Part shown: piece by piece, positions 6,683 to 13,597 of the stretch
Layout of the letters: every line of letters starts with the position of its first letter
How positions within the stretch are numbered: position 1 is the first letter of the stretch
Source of the DNA: Stutzerimonas kunmingensis
GTDB taxonomy: Bacteria > Pseudomonadota > Gammaproteobacteria > Pseudomonadales > Pseudomonadaceae
Length of the DNA stretch: 64,000 nucleotides
Direction of reading: 5' to 3'
NCBI RefSeq assembly: GCF_002929225.1
Contig: NZ_PISM01000018.1
Location: forward strand, 682,001-746,000
Position numbers and translations under genes: made by a program
The notes under the pieces: generated by a model
Database searches by the model: none
What the model saw: the letters and a program-made list of their open reading frames with translations, nothing else
What the model was told of the DNA's origin: nothing

Positions 6683-7578
6683 TGGCTAAAGACTTATTCT
6701 CGGAAATAAACAATGCAGTTCTAGACTTGCAGTCCTCACAGCTTCAAACCTACGAAAGACCGCTCAAAAAATTGGCTCAACTGCTACGGCATCCCGACCT
6801 TGAGCCATACAACGCCGAGCTCACGGAAGGTCTCGACGTTGAGGCGTTCATCGCTGAAAGTGAAAAGACCGGGGGCAGCATGGTTGGAAGCGCCCAGCTT
6901 GCTTGGCCAGATGAGCCCAATCAGGTGCTGGGGTTGACGTTGCTTTTAATCGAGAAGCTGGCGGCAGACCCCGGCTACGCTACCAACTTCGGACACCATT
7001 TTTTCTATTCCGGAAAAAAGATCATTGCTGGAATCCACGCACTTACTGGCCAGCTAATCATTCCCTTTGTGCGAGATTACAAGAGTTATATCCAGGCCAA
7101 GGGGAGCACGGATGTCATGTTAAAAGCTCAATTTTCGCGCAAGGTCTTTATTGTTCACGGTCACGATGATGGTGCTCGTGAAACAGTGGCACGATTTCTT
7201 GAGCGAATCGGACTTGAAGCCATCATCTTGCACGAACAGGCTAACCAAGGACGAACGATTATCGAAAAAGTGGTCGCACACAGTGATGTTGGTTTCGCAG
7301 TAGTTCTGCTTACGCCAGATGATGAGGGCTGCGTAAAAGGAGGAACGCCTGAGCCCAGAGCCCGTCAGAATGTGCTTTTGGAGTTGGGGTACTTTATTGG
7401 TCGCCTGGGCAGAGACAAGGTATGTGCTCTCAAACGCGGGGCGGTGGAAATTCCAAGCGATTTCGCCGGTGTCGTTTGGGAGACGATGGATAGCAGCGGG
7501 GGCTGGAAACAGGCACTTGCGCGTGAGCTTGAAGCTGCCGGTCATAGCATCGACTGGAATAAGGTCATGCGTGCATAG
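6682..7578 (+). CDS. TIR-like nucleotide-binding effector (PF10137 type)
   Basis: 298 residues. The N-terminal about 150 residues are helical and unassigned. From residue 154 a TIR-like domain runs to the end: KVFIVHGHDDGARETVARFL, then ILHEQANQGRTIIEK, FAVVLLTPDD, and PRARQNVLLELGYFIGRLGR. In this domain class (the CAP12/Pycsar-type TIR group) the glutamate of the LLELGYF motif, here Glu234, is where I expect the NAD-hydrolysing residue. Such proteins are typically abortive-infection effectors that deplete NAD+. I chose ATG 6682 over the in-frame GTG at 6679 because it gives the TGATG overlap with the previous gene. No cyclase gene is adjacent, so the trigger is unknown. Confidence 0.8.
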   Translation: MAKDLFSEINNAVLDLQSSQLQTYERPLKKLAQLLRHPDLEPYNAELTEGLDVEAFIAESEKTGGSMVGSAQLAWPDEPNQVLGLTLLLIEKLAADPGYATNFGHHFFYSGKKIIAGIHALTGQLIIPFVRDYKSYIQAKGSTDVMLKAQFSRKVFIVHGHDDGARETVARFLERIGLEAIILHEQANQGRTIIEKVVAHSDVGFAVVLLTPDDEGCVKGGTPEPRARQNVLLELGYFIGRLGRDKVCALKRGAVEIPSDFAGVVWETMDSSGGWKQALARELEAAGHSIDWNKVMRA

Positions 7579-7620
7579 AGTTGTGCCCCGCCGCAATGGG
7601 CGGGGCGCGGTGGGCGGCCG

Positions 7621-7692
7621 TCAGGCCGCCTTGGGCTTGCTGCGCGACCAGATCAGGTCGTGCGTGCTGTCCTCCCGCCGCGTCAGGATAGT
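7621..7692 (-). pseudogene. 3' remnant of an ICE backbone gene
   Basis: Read on the minus strand this short stretch encodes the C-terminus LTRREDSTHDLIWSRSKPKA-A followed by TGA at 7621-7623. The sequence is GC-rich and protein-like, in contrast to the AT-rich TIR gene just before it, and it then continues as a GC hairpin (7585-7606). Upstream of about 7692 the frame loses any protein character, where IS-like sequence begins. It therefore looks like the tail of a plasmid or ICE gene cut off by an insertion or deletion. I cannot name the gene with confidence. Confidence 0.4.
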
Positions 7693-7746
7693 TGTCGTGT
7701 GAGTTGATTCGATGAGTCTTGGTCGGTGGGCGGAAGTGAGAGCCGT

Positions 7747-7821
7747 GTGGCGCGTTATTCGATAGAGCATCGGGAGTGGGTGGTGCGGCAGATGATGCTG
7801 CTCGATACGCGAATGAGTTGA
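7747..7821 (+). pseudogene. Remnant of an IS3-type transposase OrfA N-terminus
   Basis: From GTG 7747 the frame reads VARYSIEHREWVVRQMMLLD and stops at TGA 7819-7821. The ARYS.EH.EWV.RQMM pattern resembles the first residues of IS3-family OrfA proteins, where the usual continuation is PPLNR. Here it breaks off after 24 residues. No OrfB or clear terminal inverted repeat of such an element is present nearby. I see this as debris of an insertion that truncated the ICE end. The match is from memory and short, so confidence is limited. Confidence 0.4.
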
Positions 7822-7826
7822 GGCTT

Positions 7827-7891
7827 CTAGCCCGGAATTCTCATGGTTACCCAGCCAGTTTTATTGGGTGCCTATGAGAAGTACGGGCTAG
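7827..7891. repeat. 65-bp imperfect palindrome (fused IS ends or MITE-like)
   Basis: CTAGCCCG (7827-7834) pairs perfectly with CGGGCTAG (7884-7891). Inside these arms TTCTCAT (7838-7844) matches ATGAGAA (7874-7880), and ACCCA also pairs with TGGGT. The arms therefore form a roughly 26-bp imperfect inverted repeat around a short AT-rich centre. This is what two opposed terminal repeats of an insertion sequence look like with almost no body between them. I cannot name the element. Confidence 0.5.
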
Positions 7892-7929
7892 AGCGATAAT
7901 CAACCATATTTTCCGGATACCCCCAATTT

Positions 7930-7959
7930 AAAAGGCCACTCAGATGAGTGGCCTTTTTT
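7930..7959 (+). terminator. Rho-independent terminator upstream of the tRNA
   Basis: AAAAGGCCACTC (7930-7941), loop AGAT, GAGTGGCC (7946-7953) and six Ts (7954-7959) form a strong intrinsic terminator. It does not belong to any intact gene nearby. Its 12-base stem is identical to the terminator after the tRNA gene at 8179-8207, with only one loop base different. Confidence 0.8.
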
Positions 7960-8054
7960 GTGCGCGCAGAACTCTGAGACGCTCGTGTTGGCACCAGACC
8001 TTGCAGGACTCGCTAACCTTTTGAATGAAATACGATTTTTTTCCTTCCTTTTGA

Positions 8055-8082
8055 TTGACAACGGGTAACCGGGCTGTAGAAT
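8055..8082 (+). promoter_or_regulatory. Sigma-70 promoter of tRNA-fMet
   Basis: TTGACA at 8055-8060 and TAGAAT at 8077-8082 are separated by 16 bp, close to the sigma-70 consensus. The predicted start of transcription, about 8089-8090, lies five or six bases before the mature 5' end of the initiator tRNA at 8095. Confidence 0.75.
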
Positions 8083-8094
8083 GCGCCCCACAGA

Positions 8095-8171
<77 letters not shown>

Positions 8172-8178
8172 AATCACG

Positions 8179-8207
8179 AAAAGGCCACTCAGACGAGTGG
8201 CCTTTTT
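8179..8207 (+). terminator. Rho-independent terminator of tRNA-fMet
   Basis: AAAAGGCCACTC (8179-8190), loop AGAC, GAGTGGCC (8195-8202) and five Ts follow the CCA end of the tRNA by seven bases. The stem is identical to that at 7930-7953. Confidence 0.9.
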
Positions 8208-8820
8208 CGTTTGCGCGTCTTTTTTGTCAGACCAGCGCCCCTCTTCGGCCAGTAAGCCGCATCTTGTAACAACAGGTCCGTAGAATTAACTCTTTATCGG
8301 AATAGTTGCTCAGCATAGTCGGAATAATATTCCCTTTGTTTATGCATACGTCATTTATGGCCAGCAAAGGAGCAGATGGTTTATTCAGCTTAGAGCTAAT
8401 TACCGCATTCGCTATAACCATTGATGATAGCTCTAGGCCATCCTGCGTCAAAAACAAAACTCCTTTCAACTCAATAAGTTGGCTCTCATAAACACCTCGC
8501 GACCTCCATCCGCAACTTTTTTTTGGCTCCCTAGCTTGACTTGGTTCACGTTATGACGGATATCTAGTCGCAACAGGGAGCAATACGTTGCAGAGCAGTT
8601 TAAGACCAACTGGACAGGTCAAGTTTTGCGGCGCAAGAGTTAAACCCCCTGCCTGATTAGTATCGCTTTTAATAAAGCGATGCGGGCTCGTTCGCCATAA
8701 GCATTGAGAGAGCCGGGGCTCGCAGAGTGCCCGGAGTGCGGTAGCCATGCCCGATTCTCTCAAGGTCACACGCGGACGTTGGCCGATCGCAGATGACGGG
8801 AATACGTACAAGTTATTCAA
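8208..8820. other. AT-richer gap without a supported gene
   Basis: Short ORFs exist on both strands (for example 8227-8469 minus, 80 residues, and 8306-8491 plus), but none has a ribosome-binding site, a recognisable family or codon use like its neighbours. The composition from about 8,230 to 8,530 is clearly more AT-rich than the surrounding core sequence. It may hold the distal promoter of the exopolysaccharide operon or an untranslated leader. I see no convincing promoter pair. Confidence 0.4.
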
Positions 8821-8821
8821 A

Positions 8822-8853
8822 TCGACATATAAATAAGTCGATGGCGGTAGCTT
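8822..8853 (+). promoter_or_regulatory. ops element (RfaH recruitment site) with preceding hairpin
   Basis: GGCGGTAGC (8843-8851) followed by TT matches the ops/JUMPstart core GGCGGTAGCNT, at which RNA polymerase pauses and recruits RfaH in enterobacterial surface-polysaccharide operons. A small hairpin, TCGAC (8822-8826) with GTCGA (8837-8841), lies directly upstream. The element is about 175 bp before the first gene of the plus-strand polysaccharide locus, the usual leader position. An RfaH-like gene is encoded inside the same locus, which strengthens the call. Confidence 0.7.
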
Positions 8854-9027
8854 TGTCTAAATAAAACATTTTAGACCGGCATTAACTTTCGTCACAGGCT
8901 AAAAGCCTACTGCCAGGCATTACGCCGTAATTCTTTATTCCCACCCAGGACGCCGATCAGCAGCGGCGCGGCAATAGCTGCGGTTCGACAAACCGTTTCG
9001 CCTCGCCTTTGCGCAGGGAGAACTACA

Positions 9028-9801
9028 GTGTCAACAATCTTTTATGGAACGGAAGATCAGGACAAGGCATTGATTGCGCGGGATATCAATCAGAATGGCT
9101 ACGCCTGCATACCCGGATACTTGAACAATCTGCAACTAACTCAACTGCGCGAGCAAGTTTACGAGCAGGCTCGACAGCATCACGGGGAATATTTCGCTCA
9201 TCACGACGGTGAACAGGTTGCGGGCTCGCTGCTTGCCACGTTGAGCAGCGCGCCGGAATTCCAGTCGCTGCTGGACGACGTGTATCAGCTCGGCGCTGGC
9301 AAGGCGGCGCCAAGCAAGCGCATCTACCTGGTGATGCGATGCGTGCAGGGGCAGACAGGACGCAAGGAGTCGAACTGCTTCCACTACGACGCTTCTCTGG
9401 TAACGGCATTGCTACCTGTGGAAATCCCGCAGGACGGCGACCAGCGCGGCGACCTGCTGCTGTTTCCCAATCTGCGCAAGCTTCGCAAGTACGTGCTGGT
9501 CAACGTGGTGGAGAAAGCACTGCTGCAGAACAAGTTGAGTCGCAAGCTGATTAGCCGCGCGATAGGCCTCGGACTGCTCAAGCCACAGCGCCTGCAGCTG
9601 GTACCCGGCAATCTCTACCTGTTCTGGGGCTACCGATCCCTGCATGCCAACGAGCCTTGTGATCCGGCGCAGCTGCGCGCTACCGCGATCTTCCACTACG
9701 GCGATCCCCACGCCGGCAGCCTGATGACCCGAATGATCCTCAGACACAACCAACGCAGGGCACGGCGGGCTAGCGCGATCGGCGCGCATCAACCTGTCTG
9801 A
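9028..9801 (+). CDS. Phytanoyl-CoA dioxygenase-like 2OG-Fe(II) oxygenase
   Basis: 257 residues from a GTG at 9028, with GCAGGGAG upstream. The iron triad is visible as His119 and Asp121 in FHYDASL and a distal His206 in RSLHANEP, and Arg217 in LRATAIF is placed to bind 2-oxoglutarate. This is the double-stranded beta-helix oxygenase pattern of the PhyH-like group. No signal peptide is present, so it should act in the cytoplasm, perhaps hydroxylating a nucleotide sugar or lipid intermediate. It is the first gene after the ops leader and is followed by an aminotransferase, suggesting a shared role in making an unusual sugar. The substrate is unknown. Confidence 0.65.
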   Translation: MSTIFYGTEDQDKALIARDINQNGYACIPGYLNNLQLTQLREQVYEQARQHHGEYFAHHDGEQVAGSLLATLSSAPEFQSLLDDVYQLGAGKAAPSKRIYLVMRCVQGQTGRKESNCFHYDASLVTALLPVEIPQDGDQRGDLLLFPNLRKLRKYVLVNVVEKALLQNKLSRKLISRAIGLGLLKPQRLQLVPGNLYLFWGYRSLHANEPCDPAQLRATAIFHYGDPHAGSLMTRMILRHNQRRARRASAIGAHQPV

Positions 9802-9876
9802 GCGCGCATCTGTAGCACCCAGCGATAACCCCCGAATGCCATTCGGGGGCGGCTGAGCTTCGATAAGGAAATCACC

Positions 9877-11079
9877 ATGATCAACGTGACCAAGTCGTAC
9901 CTGGGCAGCAAAAACAAGTTCAAGGCTTACATCGACAGGATCTACAACACCGGCTGGCTCACCAACAACGGACCGTTAGTGACTGCACTCGAGCAACGAC
10001 TCAAGGACTACCTCGGGGTGAGGAACATCATCCTCACCAACAACGGAACCATCGCGCTGCAGATTGCCTATCGAGCGCTGGGATTGACCGGCAGCGCCAT
10101 CACCACCCCCTTCAGCTTTGTCGCCACCACCAGCTCGCTGCAATGGGAAGGCATCAAGCCGATCTTCGCCGACATCGATTCGGCGACCTGGAATCTGGAC
10201 CCGGAACAGATCGAGCGAAATATCCAGCCCGACACCTCCGCCATCGTCGCGACGCACGTATTCGGCAATCCTTGCGATGTCGAACGCATCGAGCAGATCG
10301 CGCGCAAGAACAATCTGAGGGTCGTCTACGACGGCGCCCATGCGTTCGGCGTTCGTCACAAGGGGCGGTCGGTCTACGACTGGGGCGATATCAGCACGCT
10401 GAGCTTCCATGCGACCAAGCTGTTTCACACCATCGAGGGTGGCGCCATCGTCACCAACGACGACGCACTGGCCGACCGCATCCGTCTGCTCTGCAACTTC
10501 GGCATCGTCGACACCGACCAGATCGAAGGCATCGGCATCAACGCCAAGCTCAACGAGTTCTCTGCCGCGATGGGCATGTGCGTACTCGACGACATCGAGC
10601 TGATTTTCGAATGCCGGGCGGAGATCGGCCATCGTTACGAGCGGCGCCTCGGCGAGCATTTCGAGCTGCAACGAGCGCAGCCCGAATCCCAGTGCAACTA
10701 CAGCTATTTTCCCGTTGCCCTTGCCGATGAAAGCCAGCTGCTGCGCTGCCGCTCGCAACTGAACGAGAACGGCATCAACCCCCGCCGCTACTTCTACCCC
10801 TCGCTGGACACGCTCGACCATCTGCAGCCGCAGGTACCACAACCACGCTCGCGAGCGTTGAGTCGCAAGGTCCTGTGCCTGCCAATCTATCCCGGGCTGC
10901 CGCGCAAGGTGCAGGAGAAGGTCATGCAGACGTTGATCCAGGAGGCAATCCACAGTGAGCAGTCGAGCCGCACGCTGTTCCAGCCCCTTGCCGAAGCGTT
11001 CGGGCTGTTCAGCGCCACGGAGCGCCTGCCGGGCGCCGAATACCCGCGCATGCCCCTGACATCCGGAGGCCAGCAGTAA
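9877..11079 (+). CDS. DegT/DnrJ/EryC1/StrS family PLP aminotransferase
   Basis: 400 residues. The fold-type I signature is clear: TNNGTIALQIAYRAL near residue 54, YDGAHAFGVR with Asp152 that contacts the PLP ring nitrogen, and SFHATKLFHTIEGGAIV with Lys181 as the Schiff-base lysine. These enzymes transfer an amino group from glutamate to a keto-sugar nucleotide, producing amino sugars for polysaccharides. It lies 75 bp after the oxygenase gene and 3 bp before the flippase gene, so it belongs to the same transcript. The C-terminal about 40 residues are less typical. Substrate specificity cannot be read from sequence. Confidence 0.88.
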   Translation: MINVTKSYLGSKNKFKAYIDRIYNTGWLTNNGPLVTALEQRLKDYLGVRNIILTNNGTIALQIAYRALGLTGSAITTPFSFVATTSSLQWEGIKPIFADIDSATWNLDPEQIERNIQPDTSAIVATHVFGNPCDVERIEQIARKNNLRVVYDGAHAFGVRHKGRSVYDWGDISTLSFHATKLFHTIEGGAIVTNDDALADRIRLLCNFGIVDTDQIEGIGINAKLNEFSAAMGMCVLDDIELIFECRAEIGHRYERRLGEHFELQRAQPESQCNYSYFPVALADESQLLRCRSQLNENGINPRRYFYPSLDTLDHLQPQVPQPRSRALSRKVLCLPIYPGLPRKVQEKVMQTLIQEAIHSEQSSRTLFQPLAEAFGLFSATERLPGAEYPRMPLTSGGQQ

Positions 11080-11082
11080 CCC

Positions 11083-12645
11083 ATGTCAGATCCCAAGCGG
11101 TTATCGGTGATCCGCAACACCAGCCTGAACTACCTCGGCCAGGCGTACGCCCTGCTGATCGGCATCCTGATCCTGCCGTTCTACCTGAGGCATCTGGGTG
11201 CCGAAGCCTATGGTCTGATCGGTTTCTTCGCGGTGCTCCAGGCCTGGTTACAGTTGCTCGATGCCGGGATGTCGCCTGCACTGGTCCGACAGGTCGCGCA
11301 CTACCGCGGGCAGGGCGACCTGTCCGCGGCGCCCGGCCCAGCGGGACGACTGCTGCGCTCGTTCGAGCTGCTGTTGCTGCCGATTGCGCTGGCGACCTGC
11401 GTGGCGATCTACCTGAGCAGCGGCTGGATCGCCGGAACCTGGCTGCAGGCCCGCGAATTGGGTACCGGCACCATCATGCAATGCATCAGCCTGATGGGCC
11501 TGATGGTCGGGCTGAGGCTCTACGCGACGCTGTACAAAAGCGGCCTGCAAGGTGTCGAGCTGCACGGCTGGCTGAACGCAACGAATGTACTGATCGCTAC
11601 CCTGCGTTACTTCGGTGGCCTGTTTCTGGTCGCCCTCGTGTCGCAAGATCCGCTGGACTTCTTCCTGTTCCAGACGGCCGTCGCCCTGGTGGAAACGCTC
11701 GCCTTCGCCAGCAAGGCTTATGTGCAACTGGCCAGCCCACGTTTGCTCACCGGCATCGACTGGCGCGTGGTCAAGCCGGTGCTGCCTTTCGCCGGCGGCA
11801 TGTTTTTCACCTCGCTGCTGTGGATCGTGCTGACCCAGCTGGACAAAGTGCTGCTTTCCAAGGTGCTGCTGCTCAAGGAGTACGGCTACTTCTCGCTGGT
11901 GGCGCTGATCACCACCGGCATCATGACCCTGACCAACCCCCTGGTGCAGACGCTGCTGCCGCGCATGACCATGCTCGTGGCCGAAGGGCGGATCGCCGAG
12001 ATGGAGCGGCTGTACCTGAACGCCACCCGCTTCGTCTGCAGCGTGCTGTTTCCGATGGCTGCGGTGATCGCCTGGCACGGTCAGGCGCTGATCTACGCCT
12101 GGACTGGCGACGCTGCCGCTGCCCAATGGAGCGAACGCATGCTGTTCTGGTACGTGCCGGGCAGCGCACTGATGGCGGTCGGCGCCTTCCAGTTCTACCT
12201 GCAGTACGCCTACGGCCAGCTACGCCTGCACATCTGGTACAGCGTGGTTTCCACCGCCATCAGCATGCCGATCGTGATCTACGCAGCGCTTGCACACGGC
12301 GCTTACGGTGCCGCACTGGCGTGGTTCTTCCTGCGCCTGGCGACCTTCGTGATCTGGCCGCCGGTGGTGCACCGGCGCTTTGCTCCGGGCCTGCAGGGCG
12401 TCTGGGCACGAGACATGTTGCGGATTACCGCCGCGACCGTGATCGGCGTGGCGCTGGGCGAGCCGCTGTTCCTGCTGATCGTCAGCGACAACCGCTTCGA
12501 CATTCTGATCGCGCTGGCCGTAAGCGGGTTCATCTGCCTGCTGCTGGTCGCGGCGACCTCGAAATCACTGCTACTCAAGCTTCATCTACTCATCACCAAG
12601 CGAGCATCCAAAAATGGAATTGAAGAGCGAGCAAGCCTTGATTGA
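11083..12645 (+). CDS. wzx: Wzx-type polysaccharide flippase
   Basis: 520 residues with about 12-14 hydrophobic segments. It begins LSVIRNTSLNYLGQAYALLI, followed by PFYLRHLGAEAYGLIGFFAV, the typical start of MOP-superfamily O-antigen/teichoic-acid flippases. It would move undecaprenyl-linked repeat units across the inner membrane. It starts 3 bp after the aminotransferase stop with GGAGG upstream, and its 3' end overlaps the next glycosyltransferase by 32 bp. Together with the Wzy-like and Wzc-like genes below it defines a Wzx/Wzy-dependent pathway. Named by role, not by close homology. Confidence 0.85.
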   Translation: MSDPKRLSVIRNTSLNYLGQAYALLIGILILPFYLRHLGAEAYGLIGFFAVLQAWLQLLDAGMSPALVRQVAHYRGQGDLSAAPGPAGRLLRSFELLLLPIALATCVAIYLSSGWIAGTWLQARELGTGTIMQCISLMGLMVGLRLYATLYKSGLQGVELHGWLNATNVLIATLRYFGGLFLVALVSQDPLDFFLFQTAVALVETLAFASKAYVQLASPRLLTGIDWRVVKPVLPFAGGMFFTSLLWIVLTQLDKVLLSKVLLLKEYGYFSLVALITTGIMTLTNPLVQTLLPRMTMLVAEGRIAEMERLYLNATRFVCSVLFPMAAVIAWHGQALIYAWTGDAAAAQWSERMLFWYVPGSALMAVGAFQFYLQYAYGQLRLHIWYSVVSTAISMPIVIYAALAHGAYGAALAWFFLRLATFVIWPPVVHRRFAPGLQGVWARDMLRITAATVIGVALGEPLFLLIVSDNRFDILIALAVSGFICLLLVAATSKSLLLKLHLLITKRASKNGIEERASLD

Positions 12646-13546
12646 ACGTTGGGGCGGCAAGACCGAACCGCTGCTGAGCATCGTCTGCCTGGCCTACAAC
12701 CACGCATCTTTTATAAGGAAGGCGCTGGAGAGCTTCCTCCAGCAGGAAACGGATTTCCCTTTCGAGGTGATCGTCCACGACGACGCCTCGACTGACACCA
12801 CCGCCGCGATCATCGCCGACTACGCGGCGCGCTACCCCAGCATCATCAAACCGATCTACCAGACGCAGAATCAGTTCAGCCTCGGCGTGCCATTCAGCAC
12901 GCGGCTGTTCGCCCGTGCGGGGGGCAAATACATCGCCTATTGCGAAGGCGACGACTACTGGACTGATCCGACCAAGCTGCAGCAGCAGGTGGACTTTCTC
13001 GAGCAGCATCGTGACTACGTGATCACCTATCACGATGCGTTCATGTTCAACAGCCAGGGCATCATCCAGAGCCCGCAGCTGACCGGAAAACTGCGCAAGG
13101 ACGCCACGGCGCTGGAACTGATGCAGGGCCGCCCGCTCTCGACGCTGACCGTGTGCTTTCGCAACCTGATTCAGGAACTGCCACCGGAATTGCTCGGCGT
13201 GAAGGTGCTGGATATCTGCTGGTGGTCGCTGCTCGGCGCCTACGGCAAAGGCAAGTTCATGGAAGGCATCAGCCCCGCCGCCTACCGGGTGCACGAGGGT
13301 GGCATCTTCTCCATGCAGCCGAGCCGGCAGCGCATCCAGATGGCCATGCATGCCCACTACTCCCTGGCGCGCTACTACAACCGCATCGGCAACAACGCGC
13401 TTTACGAGTACTTCCTGATCCAGGTGTTCGGCGAGTGCCTGTCGCTGATCTCGCCGTTCAGCAAGATCCAGGCGCTTTCAACCATCGCCCAAAACATCAG
13501 CCTCAACCTGCTGCGCCGGTTGAGCCCACGGCTGGCCAGGAGCTGA
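12614..13546 (+). CDS. Family 2 glycosyltransferase
   Basis: 310 residues. The GT-A nucleotide-binding start LLSIVCLAYNHASFIRKALE and the FEVIVHDDASTDTT segment are the classic GT2 pattern. CEGDDYWTDPTKL supplies the acidic DxD-like site (GDDYW). It transfers a sugar from a nucleotide donor to the lipid-linked repeat unit at the cytoplasmic face of the membrane. The start at 12614 overlaps the wzx 3' end by 32 bp, implying coupling. No membrane helix is obvious. Donor and linkage are unknown. Confidence 0.88.
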   Translation: MELKSEQALIERWGGKTEPLLSIVCLAYNHASFIRKALESFLQQETDFPFEVIVHDDASTDTTAAIIADYAARYPSIIKPIYQTQNQFSLGVPFSTRLFARAGGKYIAYCEGDDYWTDPTKLQQQVDFLEQHRDYVITYHDAFMFNSQGIIQSPQLTGKLRKDATALELMQGRPLSTLTVCFRNLIQELPPELLGVKVLDICWWSLLGAYGKGKFMEGISPAAYRVHEGGIFSMQPSRQRIQMAMHAHYSLARYYNRIGNNALYEYFLIQVFGECLSLISPFSKIQALSTIAQNISLNLLRRLSPRLARS

Positions 13547-13597
13547 TCAGCCCGACCCCGCTTCTTTGCAAAAACGCACCATGAGGAAGGATTCCCA

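Noticed and set aside
7120..7596. 158-residue minus-strand ORF inside the TIR gene
   Set aside because: No family, no ribosome-binding site; opposite strand is the TIR-like domain.
8227..8469. 80-residue minus-strand ORF in the gap after the tRNA
   Set aside because: No ribosome-binding site, no recognisable family, AT-rich low-complexity composition, and an equally long ORF on the opposite strand.
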